Part shown: positions 10,983 through 23,674 of the stretch, one piece after another | Position numbering within the stretch: position 1 is the stretch's first letter | Layout: every line of letters begins with the position of its first letter | NCBI GenBank assembly: GCA_015345905.1 | Contig: JADDTR010000009.1 | Coordinates: forward strand, 434,001-498,000 | Origin: Aotearoamyces nothofagi | Lineage: Eukaryota; Ascomycota; Leotiomycetes; Leotiales; Tympanidaceae | Length of the DNA stretch: 64,000 bases | Direction: 5' to 3' | The notes under the pieces: generated by a model | What the model was told of the DNA's origin: nothing | The model's database searches: none | What the model saw: only the letters and a program-made list of their open reading frames with translations | Translations under genes and position numbers: made by a program

Positions 10983-13373
10983 ACCTGATGTCCTGGCGGA
11001 GGCACTTGGCCTGAGGCCAGCTATAGGGCTACGGGCAGGCTGGGCCAAGGAGTCGATCTGACTGCAGGAGGGCCCCAGGGTCCGCGGGGCCCTACGAGGC
11101 AGGCCGGTAGGGAGGCTGGCAGGCACCTCAGGTAGGCAGCGTAGGTACCTAGGGTACCTGGGGCTAGGGTACCTAGGGGAGATCGGTCGCTGTCTGGGGT
11201 GCTGAACGTAGCCTCTGTGCCCTCCCCGTCGCCGACAGCGTGCACACCGGTGCACCCAGCGTGTGCAGGCTGCCACAGGCACCTCCATGGGCACCGTGGG
11301 GACCCAGCAGAGGCACCCAGGCCCCTAAGTGCTGTGGCCCCCAGCACCCCAGCGCCCCAGCACCCCAGCACCCACCCCCCGAAAGCCCCCGAGCTTCCTG
11401 AACTTCCATTGAACTTCAGCTCGGTTGACCTGTGACAAAGGCGGCTCTACCTTCTTCCAGCTAGGGCGGACCTGTATCCGCTACCCTACTCGTCAGGCGT
11501 GGCAGCGAGAGTAGCGTGCTACGGCAGGTAGTAGGGTAGTACTCTGCTGTAAGAGAGGCTGCCCGTCGACCTTACCTGCCATCCATATGCCACCACCGTC
11601 TCGTGCGGTCTGGCGAGCACCGTGCCATTCGGTTTTGCCTTGTTCTGACCTCTGTCGAGCAAACCATGCCTCCCGTTTTTCAACATCAGCTAGCACCACG
11701 CCCATACTTGGACTACAACTACCAAGCTGGTCTGCTATAGATATCTACGCCACGAAGGAGGCGTTAGGGAGAACCCTATAGCTCTAACTTGCTCAGCATC
11801 GCCGAGTTAGCAGATACGTAAACGCGTTGCATGCACTTTATGTGCTCGTATTAGGGTGAGATGTACCAGTTACCGCCGATTACGATGACTCACGAAGAAG
11901 GTAGTGCGAGGTACAATACAACCCTCTGTTCGCCCGTGGAAGAAGCCACAGTCTCGTCTCCCACGGCACGTATGCGCCTTACCATCGGAGAGGGAGGCAC
12001 TTGCAACTAAGGTATCTGTACGGAACGTTTCTAGGGACCAAAAGCTCCGTTATCCCGGCGACTTCTGGCGAACACCTGCAGATATGGCAGGAGGACACAG
12101 GGCTAGTGAGAGGTAATCATACCTGAAGGGGCAGCTACCTTGCCTCATCCTGGTATGACAGAAGCTAGAAGTCGATCATATAGTCAGTTGTTTAGGCATC
12201 ATGGGTGATGCCCTACGGATCACTAGTCGTGTGAAATAGGGCGCCATTTCTTCTAGGACGTGGCAGGATCGAGGCCCAGTCAGGGGCGTCTCACATGGAC
12301 TTTGGTGGAGGTCGCATGGCTATCGGCCCTAGCGATAAACCCCCAAGTCATTGATGGGAAGCTCGACTCCCTATATGAGTATGAGATGATGGCTCGGATC
12401 CTACAGACGAGTACATGTTGCTGGATTAAACTGCTTTATGGTTTTAGCTAATACGGCATCCAGATTCCCACCACCCATCTTGAATTCTGGGGTGTGGAGA
12501 GAGGAGGGAGCTGTATCGAGACCTATGGCTGGTTCGAGTGTGCTTCTTCACGTCGGACTGCAGAGAGTCGACACTCGAGTTCTCAACGTGTGAAGGCCCA
12601 TTAATAATACGAATGTACAGCTCTGTAGCACCGTAGCAATCACTAGGTACTCTGCCACTTTACTCGAGTACAGTACTTAGGTACCTGGGAGGCACAGCAT
12701 ATACTGTGGCACTTGCTCCATAGTCGTAGTTTACTAGTAGTACTGGTAGCTGATAGATTGAAGATGTCGCACGGCCATGCTCGCCAGGCCCCATACAGGG
12801 CCAGACTGGTGGAGACAATGGGGCATCGGCCAATTTCTGACAGCTGTCACCCAAGGTCCCCTGGCCTACCTCGCCTCAGCTTTGCTTCCTGCCGAAGATG
12901 CCACAGCGATACGCCAGAACCATACGGCACACTCGAGAAGACGAACGGCACCGATCGGGCCGCTTGACGGCCCATGAGAGCAACTGTACAGGTCAGGTCA
13001 GCCGGGCAATTGAATCTCATGGGAGGAGAGAGTATGGAGTCTGCTCCGGACAGACCACCGGCATGTACTCTGTGCGCCGTTGAGGGCGGTCGAAAGGGGA
13101 GGAGGAGCCATCCGCAACGCGCGATGGACACGGAGAACTGCACAACGGGTGGCACGGGGACGTTCGGGTTGTACGGATTGCACGGGTGGCACGGGCTGCA
13201 CGGTATGTCCGGGCTGTACGGCCGACACGGGCTGCGCGGGAGGAGGGAGCAGGGGAGTCCGGTGCCGTAGCCGCCCGTGCCCAAGCCGACCCGTCAACTC
13301 CACAGGAGGCATTTGCAGCCGTGGTGGGCAGGAGACCAGCACGACCGGGTTGGCGGATCCATTGGCGGATCCA

Positions 13374-13415
13374 GATGCCTGCGTGATGCCTGCGTGATGC
13401 CTGCGTGATGCCTGT
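13374..13415. repeat. 11-bp tandem repeat tgcgtgatgcc
   Basis: Three perfect copies and one partial copy of tgcgtgatgcc. Confidence 0.9.
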
Positions 13416-13568
13416 GCCGCTGCGTCCAGAGGCGGGGACACGCTGGGGCCGACAGTTGACACTTGACAGCGGCTCAGGCCCTGCCGATTCCTGGTCACCC
13501 CCCCCCAAGATGTGCGTTCTGGCATTTGCCCGCTGTGCGTCTCTGCTCCAACTGCCCAACTCCCCAAC

Positions 13569-13610
13569 TCAACACCTCAACACCTCAACACCTCAACACC
13601 TCAACACCTC
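13569..13610. repeat. 8-bp tandem repeat aacacctc
   Basis: About five copies of aacacctc, grading into tatacctc variants. Confidence 0.9.
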
Positions 13611-13910
13611 TATACCTCTGTACCTCTCTACCTTCGTATCTGCATGCCTCCATGCCTCCACACCTCCATACATACATACCTCCTTTCCCCTTTCGCTTTT
13701 TACCACGCATGCTGGGCCCCCATGGGCCGATCCTGCGACAGGCTGCGCAGCTCTTTCTCCACGGAGCAGCTTCATCCTTGATGCCGCCCCCACAGAACAC
13801 GGTAGACCCCCCCATACGATGTAATCTGCACCTGCACTTATGGTACGATAGATCTTCCTCGGGGTGTGCTGGAAGAGCCAAACCTTCTACGGTACGTATG
13901 CGAGGTGATA

Positions 13911-14012
13911 TCTGACATCTGACATCTGACATCTGACGGCCAACAGCTAATAGCTCGTAGCTAATAGCTAACAGTAAACAGCCAACAGCTAACAGCTAAC
14001 AGCTCATGACTA
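13911..14012. repeat. 7-bp tgacatc repeat and adjoining taacagct repeat
   Basis: Four copies of tgacatc are followed by a run of diverging aacagct/aatagct words to about 14012. Confidence 0.85.
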
Positions 14013-14979
14013 ACAGCTGAAACATGGCAAAGTGCTTCCTTGGTCTTCTTCCTCGAGCTTACAACGGCACGGCCCTCGCTCTCACCGATCCTCGCGTGCC
14101 GAGTAAGAACGCGTGCTATCTGTCCTCTCTACGGATACTCTGTACGAGATACATTTAGACGTCCGGCTACTAAGCCACCATTCCAAGATTCATAAACCGC
14201 ATTGATATACCGGCAGCACTCCCCTTTGACACAAAATGGGGTGATTTATACTTTGCCGTCGCTGCATGGCTGTCGCCAATCTCGCAGACGGAGGCTAACA
14301 GTACGTCACATCAAGCAACAGACCGGCTACGGCGTCAGGGGTGTGTACGATCATGCAGCGGGAAGAGGTTGCCTGCACCTAGCTTCTCGAAAGCCCCGAG
14401 TTAACTGGCCTTACTGTCGCTAGGATACCCAGGATCTGGAGTGTGCGTGGACTTTGGCCTAAGAGGCATCTTGTGACCTTCTTGACTCGACATGAAGACT
14501 CCGAGAGGGAGAATGAGAAGCAGTAGTGCGTAGCATACGGAGTACGCGCAATGATCCAGATGCCGAAAAGCTGCCTCATCTGTAGACAATAACATCTGAC
14601 CAGTGTGCACAGCACAGTTATGCTTACACCATGCAAAACGCACAGAAGGTGAAGGAATCCCCTCTGCCCTGGAATCCCGGCGTAACTCATCTTACAACCT
14701 TCCAGGGGCAGCGACGATGCAACAATGTCAGCCCTTTATTTCCACGATGACATTTCGGTTCTTGAAGCCGAGTGGAGTCACTCTAGGTATATCTAACTAG
14801 AGTTTAGAACGAGTAATGATGCACGATCTACAGCTCGCAGCTCTTGTGCGCCGGCAGTTGGTAGTTAATGTAGGAACATAGATCCGACAATCGGCGCGTG
14901 GCCGTAAAGAGCCATTTGCATGACAATCAGGGCATTAGGTTTAGCAATACCTGGCAATACTAGCAGTAGCAGTATTAGC

Positions 14980-15063
14980 ACATATATACGTGCTGTATAT
15001 GTATGTGTATATATGTATGTATGTATACATATACACACATATATATATATAGATATATATAAA
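14980..15063. repeat. TA/TG/CA-rich microsatellite
   Basis: About 80 bp of alternating purine-pyrimidine sequence (tatgtgtatatatgta and similar). Confidence 0.85.
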
Positions 15064-15742
15064 CAGAGTCACACAACGGCTGAACTAGATTAAGGACCAT
15101 GGCCAGGGCCCCTCTACCTCGTTCCGATTGGGACCGAAGATCGCCATGGCCAAGTGATCTTCGCACAGGATCCCAGTGACACGAGTCTTCCGCGACACAG
15201 GCCGTGCGACAGACGTGCGGTCGAGACTCGACGAAACTGGGCCTGGAACGCTCGAGCAGTCTAGGGGTCGCCGCCGTCATGGGGAGCTACAGGCAGTCGA
15301 GTACGAGCTGTGAAACTGCTGTCAGTTGCTGTTAATCCGATATCAACCCACTGTCAACCTGCTGTCAAGATCAAGCAGGCCGTCCAGGGTATGCCGCCAT
15401 CGTGACGCCGTCATAAGCTCTCTCCAACTCGCGCGTCTCCACCGCCGACTTCCGCAATACTGTTCTTTCCCAAGACCGTTGCCAGTGCGCGTGGTGCGCG
15501 AGCTTCAAGCAGCATCTCGACGCACTGTACCCAAAATTCCAAAATGCGAAAACGATAGTCGATCTGGACGGGGATGGTTCGATGTCTAGATCGTGAATTC
15601 TAAGTAGTCATGCCTGCATTGATCCTCAATCTTCTATATTGTAATGCTTACGAGATATATAATTCCTTGCGGTATAGAAACAAACAGAGCGCGCATGCAC
15701 AACCAGAACCATAGCCACTCATGCGTCTCAGGTAGGCCGAAC

Positions 15743-17047
15743 CTACGGAGACTTGAACAGCTTCCCCCCTTTCCAAACATGGGTAACATTATCCGGTTCC
15801 GAGAGGATACCGATATCCTCCAGCGGGTTTCTGTCTAGAGCAATGAGGTCTGCATCATATCCTCCCTTTAGCATCCCCGACTTTGGCGCCTGAGGTCCTA
15901 ATGTCTCTGGTGAAGTGGCAGTACATGCCTCAATTGCCTCGAGGGGCGTAAGTCCTGCCTCAACCGCATACTCGAGCTCTTTCCCATTTTTCCCATGGCT
16001 CAACACCGTGCCGGCTTCACTGATCCCCAGATCTGTCCCGAGGGCAATCCTGACTCCGCTCTTGACGGCTAATTCATAAGCCCTCTTATTCTGCGCTGCA
16101 ACGATCTTCAGCTTCTCGTACTGGACCGGCGTCCATACCTGCTTCAGCTTCAGACCCCCCTCCTGTATAGATCTTGTCGCAATCAGGATCGCACCCTTCT
16201 GCTTCATCAAGTCGACAGACTCTTCATCTAAATAACTGCCATGCTCAATGGTCCTGATACCTGCATTCAACGCTGCAATGATGCCCTCTTTGCCATGGCA
16301 ATGAGCTGCAACGATGCGTTTAGCTCTAGCTGCCTCCTCCACAATAGCCTTCAGTTCCGCGTCTGAAAACTGCCTATCCTGCGGATCATCGACCTCACTT
16401 CCGACGCCGCCTGAAGCGCAGACTTTGATAACCTTTGCACCTCGTCTGAGCTGCAGGCGGACAGCCCGGATGCACTCATCAACGCCATCACAGATTGCCA
16501 TTGGCAGACCGTGGGCACAGGCGTCCAGCACAGCCGTCAGAGGGACATTATGCTTATCACCGTGTCCAGCAGTCATCGAGAGAGCGGAAATGGCAGAGTA
16601 TATATTGGGTCCGATGATAGAACCCTCTGCGATAGCAGGCGCGACATCACCACCCCACCCAGCCAACTCTCTGACGGACGTAAAGCCAGCGAGCAAGGTC
16701 GCCGCGGCATCGCGTGATATACGAGCTCCAGCAAGGGCCGCACTGGTTCCAATCATATCATTGTTGGTGGCTGTGGTGCCAGAAAAATGAACGTGGCAGT
16801 CCCAAAGGCCCGGCATCAATACCGGAACATCGGTCCACGGGATCGAGGCATACCCGGCTGGAATATGAGACTGGTACCCCACCCAGCGTAGTTTTTCGTT
16901 CTCGATAACCACGGCTCCTCGCTCCAACGGCTGCCCGCGACCTGGGATGAGGAGACCTGCTCTGATGCCGTGGAGAGCCTGCGGCTGAGATGCAGAGGCA
17001 AGGGCGGCATCATCTCCGACTTCGGTCAGGGCGGGAACGATGCGCAT
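15743..17047 (-). CDS. Metal-dependent amidohydrolase, ochratoxinase/prolidase-like
   Basis: A single-exon gene of 434 residues; the ATG at 17047 is confirmed by an in-frame TAG a few codons upstream. It is a binuclear amidohydrolase that should hydrolyse an amide or imide bond. Every expected ligand is visible: His85 and His87 (HVH), Lys208 (bridging carbamylated lysine, VIKVCASGG), His249, His269 (EHGS) and Asp339 (GTDLG). The spacing from Lys208 through His249 and His269 to Asp339 is 41, 20 and 70. As I recall it, the Aspergillus ochratoxinase spacing is nearly identical. No signal peptide or membrane segment is seen, so it is probably cytosolic. The substrate is unknown; Xaa-Pro dipeptides or N-acyl amino acids fit the family. 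It stands alone, not in a visible cluster. Confidence 0.87.
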   Translation of the reverse strand: MRIVPALTEVGDDAALASASQPQALHGIRAGLLIPGRGQPLERGAVVIENEKLRWVGYQSHIPAGYASIPWTDVPVLMPGLWDCHVHFSGTTATNNDMIGTSAALAGARISRDAAATLLAGFTSVRELAGWGGDVAPAIAEGSIIGPNIYSAISALSMTAGHGDKHNVPLTAVLDACAHGLPMAICDGVDECIRAVRLQLRRGAKVIKVCASGGVGSEVDDPQDRQFSDAELKAIVEEAARAKRIVAAHCHGKEGIIAALNAGIRTIEHGSYLDEESVDLMKQKGAILIATRSIQEGGLKLKQVWTPVQYEKLKIVAAQNKRAYELAVKSGVRIALGTDLGISEAGTVLSHGKNGKELEYAVEAGLTPLEAIEACTATSPETLGPQAPKSGMLKGGYDADLIALDRNPLEDIGILSEPDNVTHVWKGGKLFKSP

Positions 17048-17716
17048 CTCGATGGGGACGGGGTGCAGTGCCTAGGAGCCAGCAGGTCCTGGCATTGATA
17101 GACTCGCTGAAGAGCCGTTATGCTTCTCCTTCTACGAACGTATTATTACTAATCGATGGGGTCTCACTCTGCTGATGGCTATCGACGCGTGCGTCGTTCT
17201 AATGACCTGCCGCTTCGGGATCGTGTAGATTGCATCGGCGGCTGCGCCCGGATAAGCTTGTTGCATTATGATCCGGGGTCGGGTCTTGTGTTGATAAAAG
17301 TAAACCACACCTCAGTGAGAGAAAAAGGAGCCGCTACAATAATTATAGAAGAAGCATCGCTCAAGTCATCCCCAAGCACGTTAGCGTATTGCGTAAGTAG
17401 GCACGGGAAGTACAGTACATATTTGCCTTACTGCCAGCGATCTAGAAAATTGCACATAGACATGCAAGCTGTTCCTGCTCGACAAAGATAAAGCCAATTT
17501 ACTGAAAGAGACTGTAATAAAGCGTAAACACGAAGCAGTCTAATGCCCTGATGAAAATTCTATTGCAATTAAACATGAATGCATATTTTCATCTCGCTCA
17601 TCTCGCTCACCGTCCATTTTGAATCCTAGTAGAACACTTTGACCGCAACTACGCATGACCGTAATATATGTTCACATCGTAGAACTCGAAATGCCCGAAG
17701 ACAAATCAAACCACGA
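17048..17716. other. Intergenic region with no gene seen
   Basis: About 670 bp between the deubiquitinase 3' end and the amidohydrolase 5' end. It holds the amidohydrolase promoter and the deubiquitinase 3' UTR; nothing else is recognisable. Confidence 0.5.
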
Positions 17717-20700
17717 CTAATCCAACTTCAGGCCCTCTCCTTCTTCAACGTGAATCTCTGCAGCTTCCTCCTCTACCCCCTCATCACTATTCTCAGGTGG
17801 GACCTGGAACTCACCCACGACATTCGCACTAAACCTATTTAGATTATAAAGATCCATTTGATCCTCCTCTGGAAGATCAGGTACTGGAGTAGGCTCCTCC
17901 CATTCTCCACCTTCAGGTTCAGCATTATCGAAGTCCTGCAGTCGGCCCGCCATCGAACCTTCACTAGCCGAAGAATTGTGCTGCACAATATCACTCCTAC
18001 CGTCGATATCGTCGATATCAATGTCGGAATTGTTAGCAGATGGCATCATAAGCTTGGAATTTGTAGAACCGCCGAGATTGTCAAGGTTGGAAAAGTTCCA
18101 AGTTCCAAGAACTGCATTTGCAGGACTACTGCTAGCATTCAGGTCGTTGTATCCCATGGTCATGTCGATCGCTTCATCTTCTGGTCCATCGATCATTTCT
18201 GCGTCGGATCCTAGCAATCGTTCATTGTACTCCTCGGGCAGGCCATAAGACTGAAATTGTAGTGACCTCTCAAGGTTCGCCGGATTGATCGTTCGTGGAA
18301 GGCCCAGGGCTACGCCGCCCGAGGCTAGGGGTTTTGGTGCCTGATTTCTCGTCATCTCCACGCCACCCGAACCACCTACTTGACGGGGAGCTGCTCCTAC
18401 TCCTACCAAAGCGCTCGACAACCCACGAGGGGAGGAGTCTGCGTCGAGACGCTGATCTTCCCCCGAGTCTGTGCTATCTCCGGAGGATTGGGCTGGATTA
18501 TCATAGCTGTCTATAATTTGCTTGAAACGTGGCCCACCAAGGGGCTCATCTGAACGGCGTCGGTAAAATAGAAGATAGGCTCCAGTGGAGACTATTCGTG
18601 ATGTGTCCTTCTGTTTCGTGACCGAGGAATCTGAAAAAAAAATTACAAGTCAGTCAAGTACAAGAGTCACATGCAAGTCATACATACCGTTATATTCATA
18701 CCACTCATTGTCAACGAAGCTCTTCGCAAAAGCTGTGTAGTGGCCGCCGCCAAGTCCACCCCAGTGATCGTCAACAGCAAAGAGGTCGTAAACCTCATTC
18801 TTTCCTGATTCAGTTTCTAAAACTCTCGATGTCAAGTCGAGGCCCTCTATTGGGAAGTCAACAAAAATATCAAGTTTATCGCGCCGCATAGCTCCAGAGC
18901 TGAATCGCTTCAAATGCATGACAAGTATATCTGGTGTCTTCCACAGTTCGAACTTCTTACTTGCCCTCCTGTGTTCTTTGCATCGTGGACAATACCAGGT
19001 GTCCATCTCTGATAGTATTTCTTCTTTGCCGAATTCATCGAGACACTCATCCAACGTAAGGCCCTTTTTACGACGATGTTGACGGGACTTCCGCTTGGCA
19101 TCCAAGCCTGGATCTGGTAGTAAGTCGATCTGGGTATAAGTTGGTCCGCCACGCATGGCATCACCATGTGGACTACCAAACAACACGTCCCAAGCATCGG
19201 CAGTCCAATCGACAACGATTCCTTCACCAAGCCGGACGAGGGGGCTATCATCAGAAGCGTCTTCACTGCCTTCACCGAACTGCAATGGCTGCGATGCAGG
19301 CTTCATGCCCTTTCTTGTGTAAGTTCTAATACCACGATCGCGATGTCTAATATGACCTACACTGTTCCCTGTCTTTGGAGCTACGGGTCTAACTGGTAAG
19401 GCCTGAGTCCATTAGCATGATTGCTAACAGGGGGTTGCGCACGACATGGAGGCGGAAAGGAAAGCAAGAACGTAAATGTGTGCGTGGGATGAATAGAGTG
19501 ATAAGTATTGAGATTGACATACCCTAGAGATATTTTGGTTCAACGCTAGATCGTCTTCATCGCTAGACTCCTCATTCATTCGAGTAGGCGCAAGAGGCGG
19601 GGCACCATCGGTGTCGTCATCACTACTATTAGCATCGGATGCCGATTCTGCATTTAGAGAGAGATCATCCTGTGCGTCGTTTTCCGGATTTTTTTGAGCG
19701 TGCAAGTTTCGTGTGGAAAGCCTAGGATATATTTTCTCTTCATCAACCGAGTTCCACCCGACTGGTACGAGCTCTTTGCTGCCAGTGAAGTAACTCAGCT
19801 CGAACATGTTCTGAAAATGGGGCTCTAGGAACTGGCTGGGATTCACCCATTTAGGTCGATGACTGTGGAATTTTCGCCTCCTGATTTTACTTTGTATAAA
19901 GTATCAGTACACCACATTTCGTTATCATTCAGAAACGTGATTGACCACTCACAGTTCAAGATCTTCAACATTACTCTTCGCACCGCCAAGATCTATCTCA
20001 ACAGAGTCTTGCACACCATTTTTCTCTTTCATGGTGACGTCCACAACATCATCTTCCCCATCAACAGATGTCGCAACCACTTTTCCATCGCCCGAAGAGT
20101 CAGCGTCTGAAGCAGTAGTCACAATCAGATCAGGGTCGGCATTCTCATTGCTGTCATCGTCGTCTTCTGTTTCCTGGAACTCCTGGAAAGTAGTAAATGT
20201 TGCGATTTTCTCTAAAATCTTACGCCTGATGGCATCTTCACTGCGCGCCTGAGAAGATATTAGCATTATCAGTTCACTATATAGGTTGTGTATTTACCTC
20301 GGCAGGTGTTAGGATAATGAAATGAGGGACAGGAGTATAAGCCCATGGTTTTGATCGAAACCTGCCGTGATCGGAGGTGTTGGGTTGACGTTGTAGAACA
20401 GGTACCAGCATGCGGTCCGCCATTGGGTCATCCCAGGTAGGCACATCGTCCTCATCAGACTCGTTGTTGTATTGGCTGAAGGTCAGCATCGATTTCGACT
20501 TCTTCTTCGCAATCTTCTTCGGGGGTGGCCAATTTGTAGGAGATGCTTCCAGTTCGTACACAGCAATGCTATCATTAGCTTGTATTTCCTCTGAAACAGG
20601 TTTCATATCGTCATAGTACTTATAGAACCGACTTTTCCACTCTTCGGCCACAAAGAGTCGGTTGACAGGCACACCTACACGAGTGCTAATGAACTCTTTC

Positions 20701-23201
20701 AACGACTTGATACTACCTTGTTTATCCATATCTACAACGATTCGAATAGGACGATCGTTGAGTGGGAAAAAATACACCTCGTGACTCCAGGTGTTTTCGA
20801 TGGGTAATTGTAGCGTGAGATTGTTGAATGGGTCGAATGTGATGCTGACTTTGTCACAAGCTGGACACACCAAGGTCGACTTGTACATGCCCGTAAAAAG
20901 ATCTGCGATGACAGAGTCGTCTCGTTTCTTGGTAATATCCCAGACCTTTGCAGCCATTTCACGGATTGCGTCAGGGTTTCCAACCATATCATCAGTCGAG
21001 TCTGGCTTTTCAATATAAGGCTTCTTCTTAATGCGACTGAGGTCTTCCTGTAGGCCATCTAGCAGAAAGCCGAGGAATTCCTGAGAGTCCTGCTGTCCGT
21101 AACCCGAGAATGAGGGGGCATGTTTACCGATCGTAGTCTTGAAGTACCTCGGAGCGACGGAGCTGGGCGTTGGATCCCGATATATCTCCTCTAGTAGCGA
21201 ATTGTAGACCATGGCAACCTCACCACCATTTCCTAGTGGATTATCCGTGTTTAACTCCTTTTCTGCCTCCCCAGCTAAGAAATATTTCGTCAATTCTTCT
21301 ACACTGCGGACGCATTGTAACGCGGAATTCATATAGCATGTATTGCCAAGGTTGCTGAGCCCAACTGTTCCAACAGTCCTGCCTGATTTCTGAGCGCGAC
21401 CACGAGTCATGGGTCCTGAAGGAATGGGGCTGCTTCTTCCACTACCGTTGGCTTGCTTTGCTGAAATAGAAGATGCACTTGTCCGCGTTACCGGTACGCC
21501 TTTGGATGATTTCGGCACATATTGTGATAGGAAGTCTATCCCTTCTACAAGCTCATCAAGAACAAGAGCTTGGTCAACCCCTAGTCCGGCCATGCCTATT
21601 GTCATATGGCCATTGTAGTTTTCGTTGTTTGTTTGGTCCTTAACGTCGATTAGTTCCCGCTGGACATCTTTTTCAAGTCTCAGAAAAGTATCAACATCGA
21701 TAAGTAGTCGGTCCCAAGAACCCTGTGACCCAGGCTGGCAACTGGCAGGAGTGCCTTCCCTAGAGGGCGGAGGGGATGGTTCGTTCACGGTGGGGGCTAG
21801 AATAGGTTCGATGCTTTGAAGTGCTTGCGGGACACGCCAAACTCGTACAGGCTGCGATAACTCAATTTGTGCTGCACGCTTGATTTTCTTTAGAAATTCC
21901 ATGTAACCGTCGCCTTGACTAGCAATAAAGACCGATGGAGATGGATGCGTAGCCTTCAGGATCTGAGGGATGGGGATAGGACTGTGCGCTGCCCAAAGTC
22001 GATGGATAACAAACACTGGTGGATAAAGCTCGTATTGTAGGTTGGGGATGCCATGCAGGTCAGTATTCGTGTTGAGCAACCTCCGGACAATAGCCACCTG
22101 ACCTGACTTCAGTCCATACAATTTCATCACATACTCCCAGGCATCTCCAGGAAAGTATGTAAATGCGTTTTGGGGAAGACCTGGCTTAAGTCGAGCAAAT
22201 TGCTCACCGCCTTGATCCTTTAGGATATCTCGGATTATATCAGAATTGTCAACGGGCCCAATGTCCCCCTCAACATCTTCCTTATTAGATACTTTGGCCA
22301 CTGATCCTCGAGCTTGCACACGCGCTAGCCATTTGTTGGAGATTATGTAGGCCTTTGTCCCAGGAGTGAGGGTCTGCGTATTGAAGGTCTCGCACATTTG
22401 AGTGACCCAGGTGATCTGTTCGTCTATCGAGGGCAAGTCTGGGCAAAGGTTATTAGCTTCATTGCGAACGGTAGTTTGGGACATACCTTCTGTACGAAGC
22501 CGCACTTCATCAATAGAAGAATGCACGTTGTTGAGTGACTGATAGCTTGCATTACCAGAACTCTCTAAGTTCCTCGTTGAAGAAGACTTTCTAGTTTCGT
22601 CTAGTTCAGTAGCAGCAGCCTCTACATCAGCGGAAGGCTCAGGCTCATGGGGTTCCATGTCAACATCCTCGTTTTGGGAAGCGGACATTTCTGGCTCTAG
22701 ATCGGAAGCTCGTCGTTTCAGAGGTGACGATGATCGGTGTGGAATATCTGCGGCACCACCCATGATCGCTCTGTGTGCAAATGACCTATTCGGTGACTGA
22801 CTGCGCTTGTCCTGATTGTCGGTGTATCCTGTTCCAACCCCACCTTCAGAACCGGAAATATCCCCACTCCGCTCACTATCAATCGAAAGGCCAGCGTAGG
22901 CAGCACTTGGTGAGCTTGCTGCCGAGCAGAAGTAGTCTGGGGTGGATAACGAGGTGCCGCTCTGTAGACGTGAAGGAATGTGGGGAGGAAGACAGGATAG
23001 GGACTCGTGAGAGGCCTGATAGTCTAGTCGTGGCAAGGAATGAGACTGTTGGAAACCCTCTTGATCCTCAATTGATTCTAATGGAACCTCGGGGTTGTTA
23101 TCAGAATCTGTGACTTCTGGCTTGCAGATCTTGCGTTTCTTTGAGGAATACGTCGTGAAAGTGAGCTGCCTCTGCAGCTCTGTGTTTGAATGTGGGCGCA
23201 A
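17717..23201 (-). CDS. Ubiquitin-specific protease of the Ubp12 / USP4-USP11-USP15 type
   Basis: A cysteine protease that removes ubiquitin from proteins. The minus-strand frame runs from 23201, with further exons at about 20248-19950, 19846-19530, 19400-18690 and 18630-17717, for well over 1,300 residues. A DUSP domain (EQITWVTQMCE onward) precedes the catalytic domain. The Cys box GLSNLGNTCYMNS has its catalytic Cys at about 21336-21338. Zinc-ribbon pairs CPAC and CPRC flank an acidic insert, and the His box GGGHYTAFAK is followed by EWYEYN. The C-terminus is acidic and low in complexity. The start is uncertain: the frame opens at a TTG at 23201 with no ATG before the upstream stop. Either an upstream exon exists or translation starts inside, for example at the ATG at 22763 just before the conserved KRRASDLEPE segment. 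Confidence 0.86.
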
Positions 23202-23674
23202 GGAAGCAAGATTGATTTGACGATGTCCTTATCATAGGTGATTAGGAAGTAGAAGATAGATCAAATGCATGTGGAATGAAGGAACGGTTGTTGTAGAGTC
23301 GGGTACATAGCTTTCTGCTGATAATCGCAATGTGCTTTACTGTTGCTAAATTCAGCATGGCGATTGCCGGGAGCGGGTTTAGCGCCCGCGTGGGAAGACT
23401 GTAGCCTGGCGCACGAAGTCCACCGTACAGTTAAGGTAACCTGCACACGAACATACTTTGCACATAAATCATTTCAAAAATAAGGTTATATTTGAAGCAA
23501 TAAGCTTCAAATAGCGCGAAGTCTCGTGCATCGACCTCCAGAATAACCTGAAACATAAAACTTTGTACTCGTGATTACTCGGCCCCTAATGGAATCACGA
23601 TGTTTGGTCAAGAAGCTTGAAACAGCTGTGACAGCATCTATCACCCGCCATTGTCACACCCGCTGTTACCTAAG

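Larger units (their letters stand above)
9896..15742. other. 5.8-kb gene-free region upstream of the homeobox gene
   Basis: The homeobox promoter must lie here. I find no coding frame with a recognisable motif on either strand. Content includes a GGA-rich tract, clusters of ggtacct palindromes near 10.9-11.2 kb, and several short tandem repeats between 13.3 and 14.0 kb, all listed separately. Long upstream regions are common at fungal developmental regulators, but linking this one to the homeobox gene is inference. Confidence 0.6.
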
